64,000 bases of DNA from Mycobacterium sp. HUMS_12744610 (lineage in GTDB: Bacteria > Actinomycetota > Actinomycetes > Mycobacteriales > Mycobacteriaceae): positions 434,001-498,000 of the forward strand of contig NZ_JBGEDP010000001.1 of NCBI RefSeq assembly GCF_041206865.1. The letters run 5' to 3'. Below are positions 9,281-18,255 of this stretch, one piece after another. Made by a program: the position numbers and the translations under genes. Under the pieces are notes generated by a model, which did not search any database, had not been told where the DNA came from, and saw only the letters and a program-made list of their open reading frames with translations. Position 1 is the stretch's first letter, and each line of letters starts with the position of its first letter.

Positions 9281-10033
9281 GTGATAGCGGCGAAGGCCGA
9301 GCGGCGGTGGGCCGAAGAAACCCGCACCGGGCTGGTGCGACGGGCACGCCGGATGAATCGCACCCTGGCCAAGGCCTTCCCAGACGCCCATTGCGAGCTG
9401 GACTTCACCACGCCGCTGGAGCTGACGGTGGCCACGATCCTCTCGGCGCAGAGCACCGACAAGCGGGTCAACCTGACCACGCCGGCGCTGTTCGCGCGCT
9501 ACTCCTCGGCGCTGGACTACGCGCAGGCGGACCGCGCCGAACTGGAGGCGCTCATCCGCCCGACCGGTTTCTTCCGTAATAAGGCCACCGCCCTGATCGG
9601 CCTCGGGCAGGCACTGGTCGAACGGTTCGACGGCGAGGTGCCGTCCACGCTGGCCGACCTGGTGACGCTGCCCTGGGTGGGGCGCAAGACCGCGAACGTC
9701 ATCCTCGGCAACGCGTTCGGTGTCCCGGGCATCACCGTCGACACCCATTTCAAGCGGCTGGTGGACAGGTGGCGCTGGACCGCCGAGGAAGATCCGGTCA
9801 AGATCGAGCACGCCGTGGGTGCGCTGATCGAGCGCACCGAGTGGACGATGCTGAGCCATCGCGTGATCTTCCACGGCCGTCGCGTGTGCCACGCGCGAAA
9901 GCCGGCGTGCGGCGTCTGCCTGCTCGCCAAGGACTGCCCGTCCTTTGGGCTCGGTCCCACCGAACCGCTGCTCGCCGCGCCGCTGGTGAAGGGCCCCGAA
10001 GCCGAGCACCTGCTGGCCCTGGCCGGGCTGTAA
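9281..10033 (+). CDS. nth: Endonuclease III (base-excision DNA glycosylase)
   Basis: DNA glycosylase/AP lyase of 250 residues that removes oxidised pyrimidines. The catalytic Lys136 and Asp154 (VDTH) are present, as is the C-terminal 4Fe-4S cluster motif with Cys203, Cys210, Cys213 and Cys219 (C-X6-C-X2-C-X5-C). The helix-hairpin-helix normally reads LPGVGRKTAN but here reads [10 protein letters not shown] (Trp132), an unusual Gly-to-Trp change in the DNA-contacting hairpin. The GTG start at 9281 gives a length close to the M. tuberculosis enzyme. Confidence 0.95.
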   Translation: MIAAKAERRWAEETRTGLVRRARRMNRTLAKAFPDAHCELDFTTPLELTVATILSAQSTDKRVNLTTPALFARYSSALDYAQADRAELEALIRPTGFFRNKATALIGLGQALVERFDGEVPSTLADLVTLPWVGRKTANVILGNAFGVPGITVDTHFKRLVDRWRWTAEEDPVKIEHAVGALIERTEWTMLSHRVIFHGRRVCHARKPACGVCLLAKDCPSFGLGPTEPLLAAPLVKGPEAEHLLALAGL

Positions 10034-10041
10034 GCACGGCC

Positions 10042-10680
10042 TTGACCCGCAGCACGCGCTGGACCATCGCGATCGTGGCGGTGGTGGTGGCGCTGGCGGC
10101 CGCGCTGGTGGCCCAGTTGCGCGACGACGCCCCGGGGCCCGCGGCGACCGACGCCGGCGCCGGCCGCGAGCACCGCGACGCCGACACCCCGGCCGCGCTG
10201 GCGGGACCGCGGCGGCGAGCGGACCTGCGGCCCTGTCCTGCACCTGCCGGCGGTCCCGGCCCCGCGGCGCTGCGGGGGGTCACGGTGCAATGCGCCGCCG
10301 ACGGGTCCGTCGTCGACGTCGGCCGGGCGCTGGCCGGGCGGCGGGTGGTGCTGAACTTCTGGGCGTACTGGTGCGCCTCGTGCACCGCCGAGCTGCCCGC
10401 GATGGCCGAGTATGCGCGCCGGGCCGGGCCGGGCCTGACCGTGCTGACCGTGCACCAGGACGAGAACGAGACGGCCGCCCTGCTGCGGCTGGCGGAGCTG
10501 GGGGTTCGGCTGCCGACCCTGCAGGACGGTCGGCGCCGCGTGGCGGCGGCCCTGCGGGTGGTTAACGTGATGCCAGCGACGGTGGTACTGCGGCCGGACG
10601 GTAGCGTTGCCCAGACGCTGCCGCGCGCTTTCGCCAGCGCCGACGAGATCGCGGCCGCGGTCGGAGACCAGGAGCGATGA
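10042..10680 (+). CDS. Membrane-anchored thioredoxin-like protein (Rv3673c-like)
   Basis: A TlpA/ResA-like protein of about 212 residues. One N-terminal membrane helix (WTIAIVAVVVALAAALVA) is followed by an extracytoplasmic thioredoxin domain whose redox motif is WCASC in FWAYWCASCTAELPAM. Such proteins reduce or isomerise disulfides, often for cytochrome maturation. The frame remains open upstream, but TTG at 10042 is the first sensible start after the nth stop and gives the expected N-terminus. The cis-proline region reads NVMPATVV. Confidence 0.85.
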   Translation: MTRSTRWTIAIVAVVVALAAALVAQLRDDAPGPAATDAGAGREHRDADTPAALAGPRRRADLRPCPAPAGGPGPAALRGVTVQCAADGSVVDVGRALAGRRVVLNFWAYWCASCTAELPAMAEYARRAGPGLTVLTVHQDENETAALLRLAELGVRLPTLQDGRRRVAAALRVVNVMPATVVLRPDGSVAQTLPRAFASADEIAAAVGDQER

Positions 10681-10729
10681 GGCGGCAGCCGGAGACGGAC
10701 GGGCGGTCGGGAACCCAGTGGAGGTGGCG

Positions 10730-11515
10730 GTGAGTGCTTGGGGTACCGCCCGCACGCAGGGGACGGATCCCGTTACGTCCGAACTCTGCCCGCCGTGGCT
10801 GCGCCCCCTCATCGACAACCTCGGCCGGATTCCCGACGCGTACCGGCGCCGGCTGCCGGCCGACGTGCTGGCGATGCTGACCTCCGGCGCGGCGTCCGCG
10901 GGCGGCGAACGGCGCGACGCGGCGGTGCTGGTGTTGTTCTCCGGGCCGGAGTCCGGGCCCGCCGGCGGCGGCATCCCCGACGAGGCCGACCTGCTGGTCA
11001 CCGTGCGCGCCGCGACGTTGCGCCACCACGCCGGGCAGGCGGCGTTCCCCGGCGGCGCCTCCGACCCCACCGACGACGGTCCCGTGGCCACCGCCCTGCG
11101 CGAAGCGCGCGAGGAAACGGGCATCGACCCGGCCCGGCTGCAGCCGCTGGCCACCCTGGAACGGTTGTTCATCGCGCCGTCGCAGTTTCATGTGGTCCCG
11201 GTGCTGGCCTACTCGCCGGATCCCGGGCCGGTCTCGGTCGTCGACCGGGCCGAGACCGCGGTCGTGGCCAGGGTCCCGGTGCGCGCGTTCGTCAACCCCG
11301 CCAACCGGCTGATGGTGTACCGCGGCGACCTCGGCCACCGGTGGGCCGGGCCGGCGTTTCTGCTGAACGAGATGCTGGTCTGGGGCTTCACCGGCCAGGT
11401 GATCTCCGCCCTGCTCGACGTCGCCGGGTGGGCCCGGCCCTGGGACACCACCGACCTGCGCGAGTTGGACGAGGCCATGTCGCTGGTCGACGACCAGGGT
11501 GGGCCGGCCCGATGA
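10730..11515 (+). CDS. CoA-pyrophosphatase-type Nudix hydrolase (Rv3672c-like)
   Basis: Nudix protein of 261 residues. The Nudix core ALREAREETGI and the preceding LRHHAGQAAFPGG block together match the CoA diphosphatase (UPF0035/NudL) subfamily, which cleaves CoA to 3',5'-ADP and phosphopantetheine. GTG at 10730 was chosen because GGAGG lies five bases upstream. Several in-frame GTG codons just before it are alternatives. The stop overlaps the marP start (ATGA), so the two genes are coupled. Confidence 0.88.
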   Translation: MSAWGTARTQGTDPVTSELCPPWLRPLIDNLGRIPDAYRRRLPADVLAMLTSGAASAGGERRDAAVLVLFSGPESGPAGGGIPDEADLLVTVRAATLRHHAGQAAFPGGASDPTDDGPVATALREAREETGIDPARLQPLATLERLFIAPSQFHVVPVLAYSPDPGPVSVVDRAETAVVARVPVRAFVNPANRLMVYRGDLGHRWAGPAFLLNEMLVWGFTGQVISALLDVAGWARPWDTTDLRELDEAMSLVDDQGGPAR

Positions 11516-12720
11516 GCCTGAACTCGATGACCCCCTCGCAGTGGCTGGACATCGCCGTCCTGGCGGTCGCCTTCATCGCGGCCGTTTCGGGATGGCGTTC
11601 CGGCGCACTGGGTTCCGTGCTGTCGTTCGCCGGGGTGCTGCTCGGTGCGATCGCCGGGGTGCTGCTGGCGCCCCACATCGTCAGCCACATCGCCGCCCCC
11701 CGCGCCAAGCTGTTCACCGCACTGTTCCTGATCCTGGCGCTCGTGGTCGTCGGCGAGGTGGCCGGTGTTGTGCTGGGTCGGGCCGTGCGCGGGGCCATCC
11801 ACAGCCGCGTCGTCCGGACCGTCGACTCCGTCATCGGGGTGGGGGTCCAGCTCGTGGTCGTGCTGACCGCGGCCTGGCTGCTGGCCACGCCGCTGACCCA
11901 GTCGAAGGACCAGCCGGAGCTGGCCGCCGCGGTCCGGGGCTCCCGGGTGCTCGCGCAGGTCAACGACGTCGCCCCGCCCTGGCTGAAGACGGTGCCCAAG
12001 CGCCTGTCGGCGCTGCTGAACACCTCGGGACTGCCCGCGGTGCTCGAGCCTTTCAGCCGCACCCCGGTCATCCCGGTCGCGTCCCCGGATCCGGCCCTCG
12101 CCACCAACCCGGCGGTCACGGCCGACGCGCCGAGCGTCGTCAAGGTGCGCAGCCTGGCCCCCAGCTGCCAGAAGGTGCTCGAGGGCAGCGGCTTCGTCAT
12201 CGCGCCCGACCGGGTGATGACCAACGCCCACGTGGTGGCCGGGTCCAACAGCGTCCAGGTCTACGCCAGCGGCAACCCGCTGGACGCCACCGTGGTGTCG
12301 TACAACCCCGCGGTCGACATCGCCATCCTCGCCGTCCCGCACCTGCCGCCGCCGCCCCTGGCCTTCGCCCAGACCCAGGCTAAGACCGGCGCCAACGTCG
12401 TGGTGCTCGGCTATCCTGGCGGCGGCAATTTCACCGCGACCCCGGCCAGGATCCGCGAGATCATCAAGCTCACCGGTCCCGACATCTACCGGGATCCCAC
12501 ACCGGTCACCCGCGACGTCTACACCATCAGAGCCAATGTGGAGCAAGGCAATTCGGGTGGGCCGCTGATCGATTTGAACGGCCATGTGCTCGGCGTGGTG
12601 TTCGGCGCCGCCGTCGACGACCCCGATACCGGGTTCGTGCTGACAGCCGACGAGGTCGCCGGGCAGCTGTCCCGGATCGGCGACACCCAGGGGGTGAGCA
12701 CCGGGGCCTGCGTCAGCTGA
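11512..12720 (+). CDS. marP: MarP periplasmic serine protease
   Basis: A 402-residue membrane serine protease needed for acid resistance and virulence in M. tuberculosis, where it processes the peptidoglycan hydrolase RipA. Four predicted membrane helices occupy residues 10-125. The chymotrypsin-like domain has His240 (NAHVVAG), Asp269 (AVDIAIL) and Ser349 (GNSGGP). Cys219 and Cys401 correspond to the regulatory disulfide. The ATG overlaps the Nudix stop by four bases, and the 3' end overlaps the convergent ephE by eight bases. Confidence 0.96.
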   Translation: MSLNSMTPSQWLDIAVLAVAFIAAVSGWRSGALGSVLSFAGVLLGAIAGVLLAPHIVSHIAAPRAKLFTALFLILALVVVGEVAGVVLGRAVRGAIHSRVVRTVDSVIGVGVQLVVVLTAAWLLATPLTQSKDQPELAAAVRGSRVLAQVNDVAPPWLKTVPKRLSALLNTSGLPAVLEPFSRTPVIPVASPDPALATNPAVTADAPSVVKVRSLAPSCQKVLEGSGFVIAPDRVMTNAHVVAGSNSVQVYASGNPLDATVVSYNPAVDIAILAVPHLPPPPLAFAQTQAKTGANVVVLGYPGGGNFTATPARIREIIKLTGPDIYRDPTPVTRDVYTIRANVEQGNSGGPLIDLNGHVLGVVFGAAVDDPDTGFVLTADEVAGQLSRIGDTQGVSTGACVS

Positions 12721-13684
12721 CCCAGTGCACCTGGCCGAGGAACTTCGTCAGCTGCCCGTTGATCTCGTCGGGCAGCTCTTCGTGGCTGAAGTGTCCCGCG
12801 CCGGCGACCGACAGGTAACGCCCGTGCGGGGCGTACCGCTGCGTCCGGTCCACCGGGTCGGCCAGCACGTAGGGGTCCGCGTCACCGCGCAGGTGTAGCA
12901 ACGGCACCCCGAGCTGTTGGGACATCGACGTCATGAACCGCCAGCCTTCACTGCGCAGCTGGCTGCGCACCGCCCAGCGCTGGTACTCCAGGGCGCAATG
13001 GGCGGCCGCCGGAATCTGGATCGCGGTCCGCAGGTAGCGGATGGTTTGGGAGAAGTCCTCGGAAGCCACCCATTTCGCGCTGCTGCGGCTGGCTACGAGG
13101 CGCTCGATCTCGGCCGCGTCGTCCCGGGTTAGCAGGCGCTCCGGCCACAGCGGCAGCTGGTAGCGCAGCAGCATGGGTAGCAGCGCATACCCCTGATCCC
13201 GCCGGCTCAGGGCGGACCGGCGCAAGGCGGCGGGGTGCGGCGAGCTGATCAGCGCGATCGCGCGCACCAGGCGTGAATGCAGCAGCGCGGTCGCCCAGCA
13301 CGCAAGCCCGCCCTCGGCGTGGCCGACGAGGGTCGCCGAGGAGTGCCCGAGCGCGCGGATCAGTCCGGCGGTGTCACCGGCGAGCGTCCAGCCGTCGTAG
13401 CCGCGCGGCGGCTTGTCGCTGCCGCCGTAGCCGCGCAGGTCGACCGCCACGACCCGCGCGCCGCTCAGTCCTCGCAGCTGATGGCGCCACGACCACCAGA
13501 ACGAGCCGAATCCGTGCAGCAGCATCACCAACGGCCGCGCCGTGGCCGGGGTGCCCGCGTCCTGGCCTGTCGGCGGGGTGGCCGGCGATGCCTCGACCAC
13601 GTGGAATCGGATGCCGTTGGCGTGCACGTCCAGATGCCGCCATGGCCCGTCGATGCGGGTCATCGACGGATCCGGCGCTGCCAC
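12713..13684 (-). CDS. ephE: Epoxide hydrolase-like alpha/beta hydrolase EphE
   Basis: Alpha/beta-hydrolase of 323 residues. The oxyanion strand HGFGSFWWSW and the C-terminal GAGHFSHEE (catalytic His) are present. However, the nucleophile elbow reads VGHAEGG, with Ala123 where active epoxide hydrolases have Asp (GHDWGG). Classical two-step catalysis therefore looks impossible despite the family name. GTG at 13684 begins immediately after the upstream Rv3669-like stop, so the two are co-transcribed. An internal ATG eight codons in is an alternative start. Confidence 0.9.
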   Translation of the reverse strand: MAAPDPSMTRIDGPWRHLDVHANGIRFHVVEASPATPPTGQDAGTPATARPLVMLLHGFGSFWWSWRHQLRGLSGARVVAVDLRGYGGSDKPPRGYDGWTLAGDTAGLIRALGHSSATLVGHAEGGLACWATALLHSRLVRAIALISSPHPAALRRSALSRRDQGYALLPMLLRYQLPLWPERLLTRDDAAEIERLVASRSSAKWVASEDFSQTIRYLRTAIQIPAAAHCALEYQRWAVRSQLRSEGWRFMTSMSQQLGVPLLHLRGDADPYVLADPVDRTQRYAPHGRYLSVAGAGHFSHEELPDEINGQLTKFLGQVHWVS

Positions 13685-14209
13685 CTACCAGCCCGAGGTG
13701 TCGGAGGGTGCGCCGCTGTCCGGCGTCTCGTGCCTGCCGCGCCGCTCGGCGCCCGCCTTGTCGTGGCCGGGGGTGAGGGCGGTGCGGGTCTCGCGGACCG
13801 ATTCGATCGTCTCGCGCGGCCCGCGGATCCGGCGCACCTTCAAAAAGCCCAGCAGGGCGAGTAGCGACCCGAACACCACCATGATCGCGAACACGATCAG
13901 GTATGCCACCCAGTGCCACAGCCAGGTGTCGAGCAACTCGGCGAGGAAGAAGAAGAAAAAGAACGTGGAATAGAACAGCACCACCAGCGCGGCGATGAAG
14001 AACACGCTGCCGGTCAGGCCCTTCTTGACGTCGCGGGTGATCTCGGCGCGGGCCAGTTCGATCTCGGCGCGCAGCAGCGTGGAGACCTGGGCACTCGCGT
14101 CTTTGATCAGGTCACCGATCGAGGGCTCGGCGGGTCCGGCGTGCGGATCGGTCAACGGGATGGTGGTCAGCGTGCTGGGTACACCGTTCTTGCGATCGGC
14201 TCTGCTCAC
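13685..14209 (-). CDS. Holin-superfamily-like membrane protein (Rv3669-like)
   Basis: A 174-residue protein with an amphipathic N-terminal helix (IGDLIKDASAQVSTLLRAEI), two strongly hydrophobic segments (about 66-90, with an FFFFFF run, and 95-120) and a charged C-terminal tail. This layout is that of the actinobacterial putative holin-like (DUF1469/phage_holin_3_6) proteins. These are chromosomal housekeeping membrane proteins of unknown role, not evidence of prophage. It abuts ephE with no gap. Confidence 0.85.
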   Translation of the reverse strand: MSRADRKNGVPSTLTTIPLTDPHAGPAEPSIGDLIKDASAQVSTLLRAEIELARAEITRDVKKGLTGSVFFIAALVVLFYSTFFFFFFLAELLDTWLWHWVAYLIVFAIMVVFGSLLALLGFLKVRRIRGPRETIESVRETRTALTPGHDKAGAERRGRHETPDSGAPSDTSGW

Positions 14210-14397
14210 GGACGGTCCTCTTTCCTCAGTTGCCCGGCTGCTCCTCGGGCCGTGGCGGCCCGCGTCGTCGCGTGGACTCGATTGCCCGGCACGCGTCGTC
14301 GCGGTTCATGTTGCCATGCGGTGCGTCGCCGGACGAGGTCAGCCGAGAACCGCGAGCGCCGGGGTCGAGCCACCACAACTGCGGCTGAACCCAGCGG

Positions 14398-15069
14398 TCA
14401 GAGGTGGCTCGCGGCGTAGTCGGCTCCCCTGGCCACCATTCCGTCCTCGTAGGAATTCGGGTTGTGCAGGGCGAAGTCGAGCCCGTCGGAGCAGACCGGG
14501 TCGTTGTCGATGCACAGCTCGAGCGTCTTCGGCTCATACAGTGGGCCGATGGTCACCGGGGGCTCGCCCAGGAAGCTCATGGCCCTCTCGTTCGGCAACC
14601 CGAACAGCACGACCGATGACACGTGGTCGGCGATGTCGGGCGCGAGCGGCCTGGGCACCGTGGCGGGATCGACGCCGGCGGGCACCTCCGGCGAGGTGAC
14701 GAAGCCCATCACGGCCGCGCCCTGCGAGTACCCGCTCAGCACCATCTTGGTGTTGGGGCAGTTCTTGGCCATCGAGACGACGTGTGCGCCGGCGTCCCTG
14801 ACACCGTCGATGCCGGTGTCCCACTGGTCGCTGGCGGGGTATTTGACCGCGTACACGCCGAGTGCGTTCGCGCCGACGCGGGAGCGCAGCTGGTTGACGA
14901 ACGCCTCGCCGACGGGGCCGATGCCGGGCGGCTCACCGGTGCCCCGGGCAAACACCACCTGTTCGGCGGGGCAGGAGGCGGCGGATACGGACGGGACGGG
15001 CGCGCCGGCCAAGCCGCAGGCTGCGAGGGCGGCGGCGCCCAGCAATTGGGGGATGCGCCATTGACTCAT
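14398..15069 (-). CDS. Secreted cutinase-family esterase (CULP)
   Basis: About 223 residues from ATG 15069, which begins a clear signal peptide (MSQWRIPQLLGAAALAACGLA ending near SVSA). The catalytic serine lies in LSGYSQGAAV, the acid in CIDNDPVCSDG and the histidine in ALHNPNSYEDGM. Four cysteines fit two disulfides. Mycobacterial cutinase-like proteins hydrolyse lipid esters. In M. tuberculosis no cutinase lies between the Rv3669 and Rv3668c genes, so this is a lineage-specific gene here. The frame extends further upstream, but that extension looks non-coding. Confidence 0.9.
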   Translation of the reverse strand: MSQWRIPQLLGAAALAACGLAGAPVPSVSAASCPAEQVVFARGTGEPPGIGPVGEAFVNQLRSRVGANALGVYAVKYPASDQWDTGIDGVRDAGAHVVSMAKNCPNTKMVLSGYSQGAAVMGFVTSPEVPAGVDPATVPRPLAPDIADHVSSVVLFGLPNERAMSFLGEPPVTIGPLYEPKTLELCIDNDPVCSDGLDFALHNPNSYEDGMVARGADYAASHL

Positions 15070-15436
15070 GCTCAATAAATGCCCGTTCGAGCAGCGCTCA
15101 ATCTGAGAGAACTCTGTGGGTCGACGCTGCGAAAACTTTCCTGACGTCAGGTGCATCGGGTTGCCAAGCCTTCCGCCTTTGTCCATTCTCTTCCGACCGC
15201 CTACTGAGTTTCGTTCGCTTCGGGTTTCGGCTCTCCTCGATGGCGAAGGTTACCGCACAACCGCGTGGACAGCGACGACCTCGCGGACGACATACAGTTG
15301 GCGCCGAAACCCTTTTGCGGCGCAAGAAGCTCAGGGCCCCGTTTGCTGGGCGCGCCGACGCCGGAGGTCCGGCGCCCCGGCGGACTAGACTTATCGAGCC
15401 CCTCGAAATGTGGGGCCGGTTGATGGGAGTGTTGCT
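15070..15436. promoter_or_regulatory. Divergent region between cutinase and protease genes
   Basis: A 367-base gap with no gene I can support. It contains a perfect 12-base palindrome CCTGACGTCAGG at 15140-15151, 71 bases upstream of the cutinase ATG, a possible operator. A GGGAG at 15424-15428 precedes the TTG start of the protease gene. Otherwise nothing distinctive was seen. Confidence 0.45.
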
Positions 15437-16135
15437 TTGCAGACGGTGCACCGTTGCTTCCTGGCGGCGATGGTGGCCGTGTTATTGGCCCTCGGTTTGC
15501 CGACCTCGCCGGCGGCCGCCGGCGACAAGGTCCCCATGGGCGGCGGCGCGGGCATCGTCATCAACGGCGACACGATGTGCACGTTGACCACGATCGGCAA
15601 CGATTCCGCCGGCGAGCTGATCGGGTTCACCTCGGCGCACTGCGGCGGTCCGGGCGCCAAGGTCGCCAGCGAGGCCAACGAGAACAGAGGCCCGCTGGGC
15701 ATCATGGTCGCAGGCAACGACAACCTCGACTACGCGGTGATCAAGTTCGATCCCGCCAAGGTGACACCGGTGGCCGACTACAACGGCTTCCCGATCGACG
15801 GCATCGGCGAGGACCCGGCCTTCGGTCAGATCGCTTGCAAGCAGGGCCGCACGACGGGGAACTCCTGCGGCGTCACCTGGGGCCCCGGCCAGGACCCCGG
15901 CACCATCGTGATGCAGGTCTGTGGCCGGCCCGGCGACTCCGGCGCGCCGGTGACCGTCAACAACATGCTGGTCGGCATGATCCACGGGGCCTTCACCGAC
16001 AGCCTGCCGACCTGCATCATCAAATACATTCCGCTGCACACCCCGGCGGTCGTGCAGTCGTTCAGCGCGATCATGGCCGACATCAACGCCAAACACCGTC
16101 CCGGCGCGGGGTTCGCGCCGATCTCGGCGGCCTGA
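15437..16135 (+). CDS. Secreted chymotrypsin-like serine protease (Rv3668c-like)
   Basis: A 232-residue exported protease. The signal peptide covers residues 1-28 (ending TSPAAAG). The trypsin-like triad is His68 (FTSAHCGG), Asp98 (NLDYAVIKF) and Ser168 (GRPGDSGAP). Paired cysteines (48/69, 134/144, 162 and a later one) suggest disulfides. TTG at 15437 gives exactly the M. tuberculosis length and N-terminus and has a Shine-Dalgarno. A GTG nine codons upstream is less likely. The gene converges on acs with a one-base gap. Confidence 0.9.
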   Translation: MQTVHRCFLAAMVAVLLALGLPTSPAAAGDKVPMGGGAGIVINGDTMCTLTTIGNDSAGELIGFTSAHCGGPGAKVASEANENRGPLGIMVAGNDNLDYAVIKFDPAKVTPVADYNGFPIDGIGEDPAFGQIACKQGRTTGNSCGVTWGPGQDPGTIVMQVCGRPGDSGAPVTVNNMLVGMIHGAFTDSLPTCIIKYIPLHTPAVVQSFSAIMADINAKHRPGAGFAPISAA

Positions 16136-16136
16136 G

Positions 16137-18095
16137 CTACTTTTCGGCCTGGATCGCGTCGAACACGCCGGGGTCCAGCAGAGTCGAGGTGTCGCCCAGT
16201 TCGCGATTTTCGGCGACGTCGCGCAGCAGCCTGCGCATGATCTTGCCGCTGCGGGTCTTGGGCAGCTCCGGGACCACGTGCACCTCCCGGGGCTTGGCGA
16301 TCGGCGAGATCTCGCGTGCCACCTCGGCGCGTAACTCGTCGACGACCCCGTCGTGGACCGCTACGTCGGCGCACAGGACGACGAAGGCGCAGATCGCCTG
16401 TCCCGTGGTCTCGTCGGTCATCCCGACCACGGCCGCCTCCGCGACCGACGAGTGGCCGACCAGCGCCGACTCGATCTCGGCGGTCGAAAGGCGGTGACCG
16501 GAGACGTTCATTACGTCGTCGATCCGGCCCACCACCCAGATCGCGCCGTCGGCGTCGTACCAGGCGCTGTCGCCGGCGAAGTACCAGCCGTGCTCGGCGA
16601 ACCGCGACCAGTAGGTCTCGGCGTACCGTTCGGGATCGCCCCAGATGCCGCGCAGCATCGACGGCCACGGCTGATCCAGGACCAGGTACCCGGTGGCGTG
16701 TTCGCCCTGCCTGCCGCCGGGCGGTAGCGGGTTGCCGTGATCGTCGACGATCTTGGCCGAGATGCCCGGCAACGGCGTCATCGCCGAACCCGGCTTGGCC
16801 GCAGCGACTCCCGGCAGTGGGGAGATCATCGCGGCGCCGGTCTCGGTCTGCCACCAGGTGTCCACGATCGGGATGCTGTCCGCGCCGATCACCTTGCGGT
16901 ACCAGCGCCACGCCTCGGGATTGATGGGCTCGCCGACCGACCCCAGCAACCGCAGGCTGGACAGGTCGTGCGCGTCGGGGATCTCGCGCCCCCACTTCAT
17001 GAACGTGCGGATCAGCGTCGGCGCGGTGTAATAGATTGTCACCCCGTACTTTTCGATGATCTCGAAATGACGGTGCGGGGTGGGTGTTTCCGGGGTTCCC
17101 TCGTAGAGCACCTCGGTGGCCCCGTTGGACAGTGGGCCGTAGACGCCGTAGGTGTGCCCGGTGACCCAGCCGATGTCGGCCGTGCACCAGAATACATCGG
17201 TTTCGGGCTTGATGTCGAAGACGTAGAAGTGGGTGTAGGACGCCTGCGTGAGATAGCCGCCGGTCGTGTGCACGATCCCCTTGGGCTTGCCCGTGGTGCC
17301 CGAGGTGTAGAGCAGAAACAACGGCTGCTCGGCATCGAAGGGCTCCGGGAGGTGTTCGGCGGCAGCGGATTCGACGACGTCGTGCCACCACAGGTCGCGT
17401 CCCTCGGTCCAGGGCACCTCGATCCCGGTGCGACGCACCACCAGAACATGCTGCACCGGGCTCGGTCCGTCCGGGCCGGGCGCGGTGGCCTCGTCGGCCG
17501 CTTCCTTGAGTGGCGCCGGTTTGCCGCGGCGAAACTGCCCGTCGCTGGTGATCAGCAGCTTGGCCTGGGCGTCGGCGATCCTGGCCCGCAACGCGTTTGC
17601 GGTGAAACCGGCGAAGACGACGCTATGCATGATGCCCAACCGGGCGCAGGCCAGCATCGCGATCACCGCTTCGGGGATCATCGGCAGGTAGATCGCGACG
17701 CGGTCGCCGGCGACCAGGCCCAGGCCAGTCAGGGCGTTGGCCGCCTTACACACCTCGGCGTGCAGATCGGCATAGGTCAGGCTGCGGCTGTCGCCGGGTT
17801 CGCCCTCCCAGTGGATGGCGACCCGATCGCCGTGGCCCGCCTCGACGTGACGGTCCACGCAGTTGTAGGCCACATTGAGCTTGCCGTCGGCGAACCACTT
17901 GGCGAACGGCGCCGCCGACCAGTCCAGCACCTCGGTGAACGGCGCCGCCCAGGACAGCCGATTGGCCTGCGCGGCCCAGAAGCCGAGCCGGTCGGCCTCG
18001 GCCTGGCGGTACATCTCCGCGCGGGCGTTGGCCTGCTCGGCGAACTGCGGTGGCGGCGGATACGACGCCGGGCCTTCGGTACCGGTGGCGGTCAC
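16137..18095 (-). CDS. acs: Acetyl-CoA synthetase
   Basis: AMP-forming acyl-CoA synthetase, 652 residues, activating acetate to acetyl-CoA. The phosphate loop YTSGTTGKPKG lies near residue 264. TWWQTETGAAMISPLPG and the C-terminal KTRSGKIMRRLLRD motif are typical of Acs. Lys618 in this motif is the residue acetylated by the cAMP-dependent acetyltransferase in mycobacteria, an established regulatory link to cAMP. Length and ends match the family. It is divergent from the DUF4232 gene. Confidence 0.96.
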   Translation of the reverse strand: MTATGTEGPASYPPPPQFAEQANARAEMYRQAEADRLGFWAAQANRLSWAAPFTEVLDWSAAPFAKWFADGKLNVAYNCVDRHVEAGHGDRVAIHWEGEPGDSRSLTYADLHAEVCKAANALTGLGLVAGDRVAIYLPMIPEAVIAMLACARLGIMHSVVFAGFTANALRARIADAQAKLLITSDGQFRRGKPAPLKEAADEATAPGPDGPSPVQHVLVVRRTGIEVPWTEGRDLWWHDVVESAAAEHLPEPFDAEQPLFLLYTSGTTGKPKGIVHTTGGYLTQASYTHFYVFDIKPETDVFWCTADIGWVTGHTYGVYGPLSNGATEVLYEGTPETPTPHRHFEIIEKYGVTIYYTAPTLIRTFMKWGREIPDAHDLSSLRLLGSVGEPINPEAWRWYRKVIGADSIPIVDTWWQTETGAAMISPLPGVAAAKPGSAMTPLPGISAKIVDDHGNPLPPGGRQGEHATGYLVLDQPWPSMLRGIWGDPERYAETYWSRFAEHGWYFAGDSAWYDADGAIWVVGRIDDVMNVSGHRLSTAEIESALVGHSSVAEAAVVGMTDETTGQAICAFVVLCADVAVHDGVVDELRAEVAREISPIAKPREVHVVPELPKTRSGKIMRRLLRDVAENRELGDTSTLLDPGVFDAIQAEK

Positions 18096-18255
18096 GGGCT
18101 GCTCCTAAGTCGAGGTACGGCCGTTTGCTGGGTCCGCGAAATCGACTCGGCCGGCGCGGACCCGCCGACCGTCTAGTGAGCCTAGCCCCGCGATGATACG
18201 GCCGCGCGCGTCATTCCGAGGTCAAAGGGGGCCCCGATAGCGGATAATCGCCGGT

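Noticed and set aside
13685..14209. Prophage suggested by a holin-like protein
   Set aside because: This family is a normal chromosomal membrane protein in mycobacteria, and no other phage genes are nearby.
14226..14537. 103-residue minus-strand frame after the cutinase gene
   Set aside because: Mostly an out-of-frame reading of the cutinase 3' end, with no conserved features beyond it.
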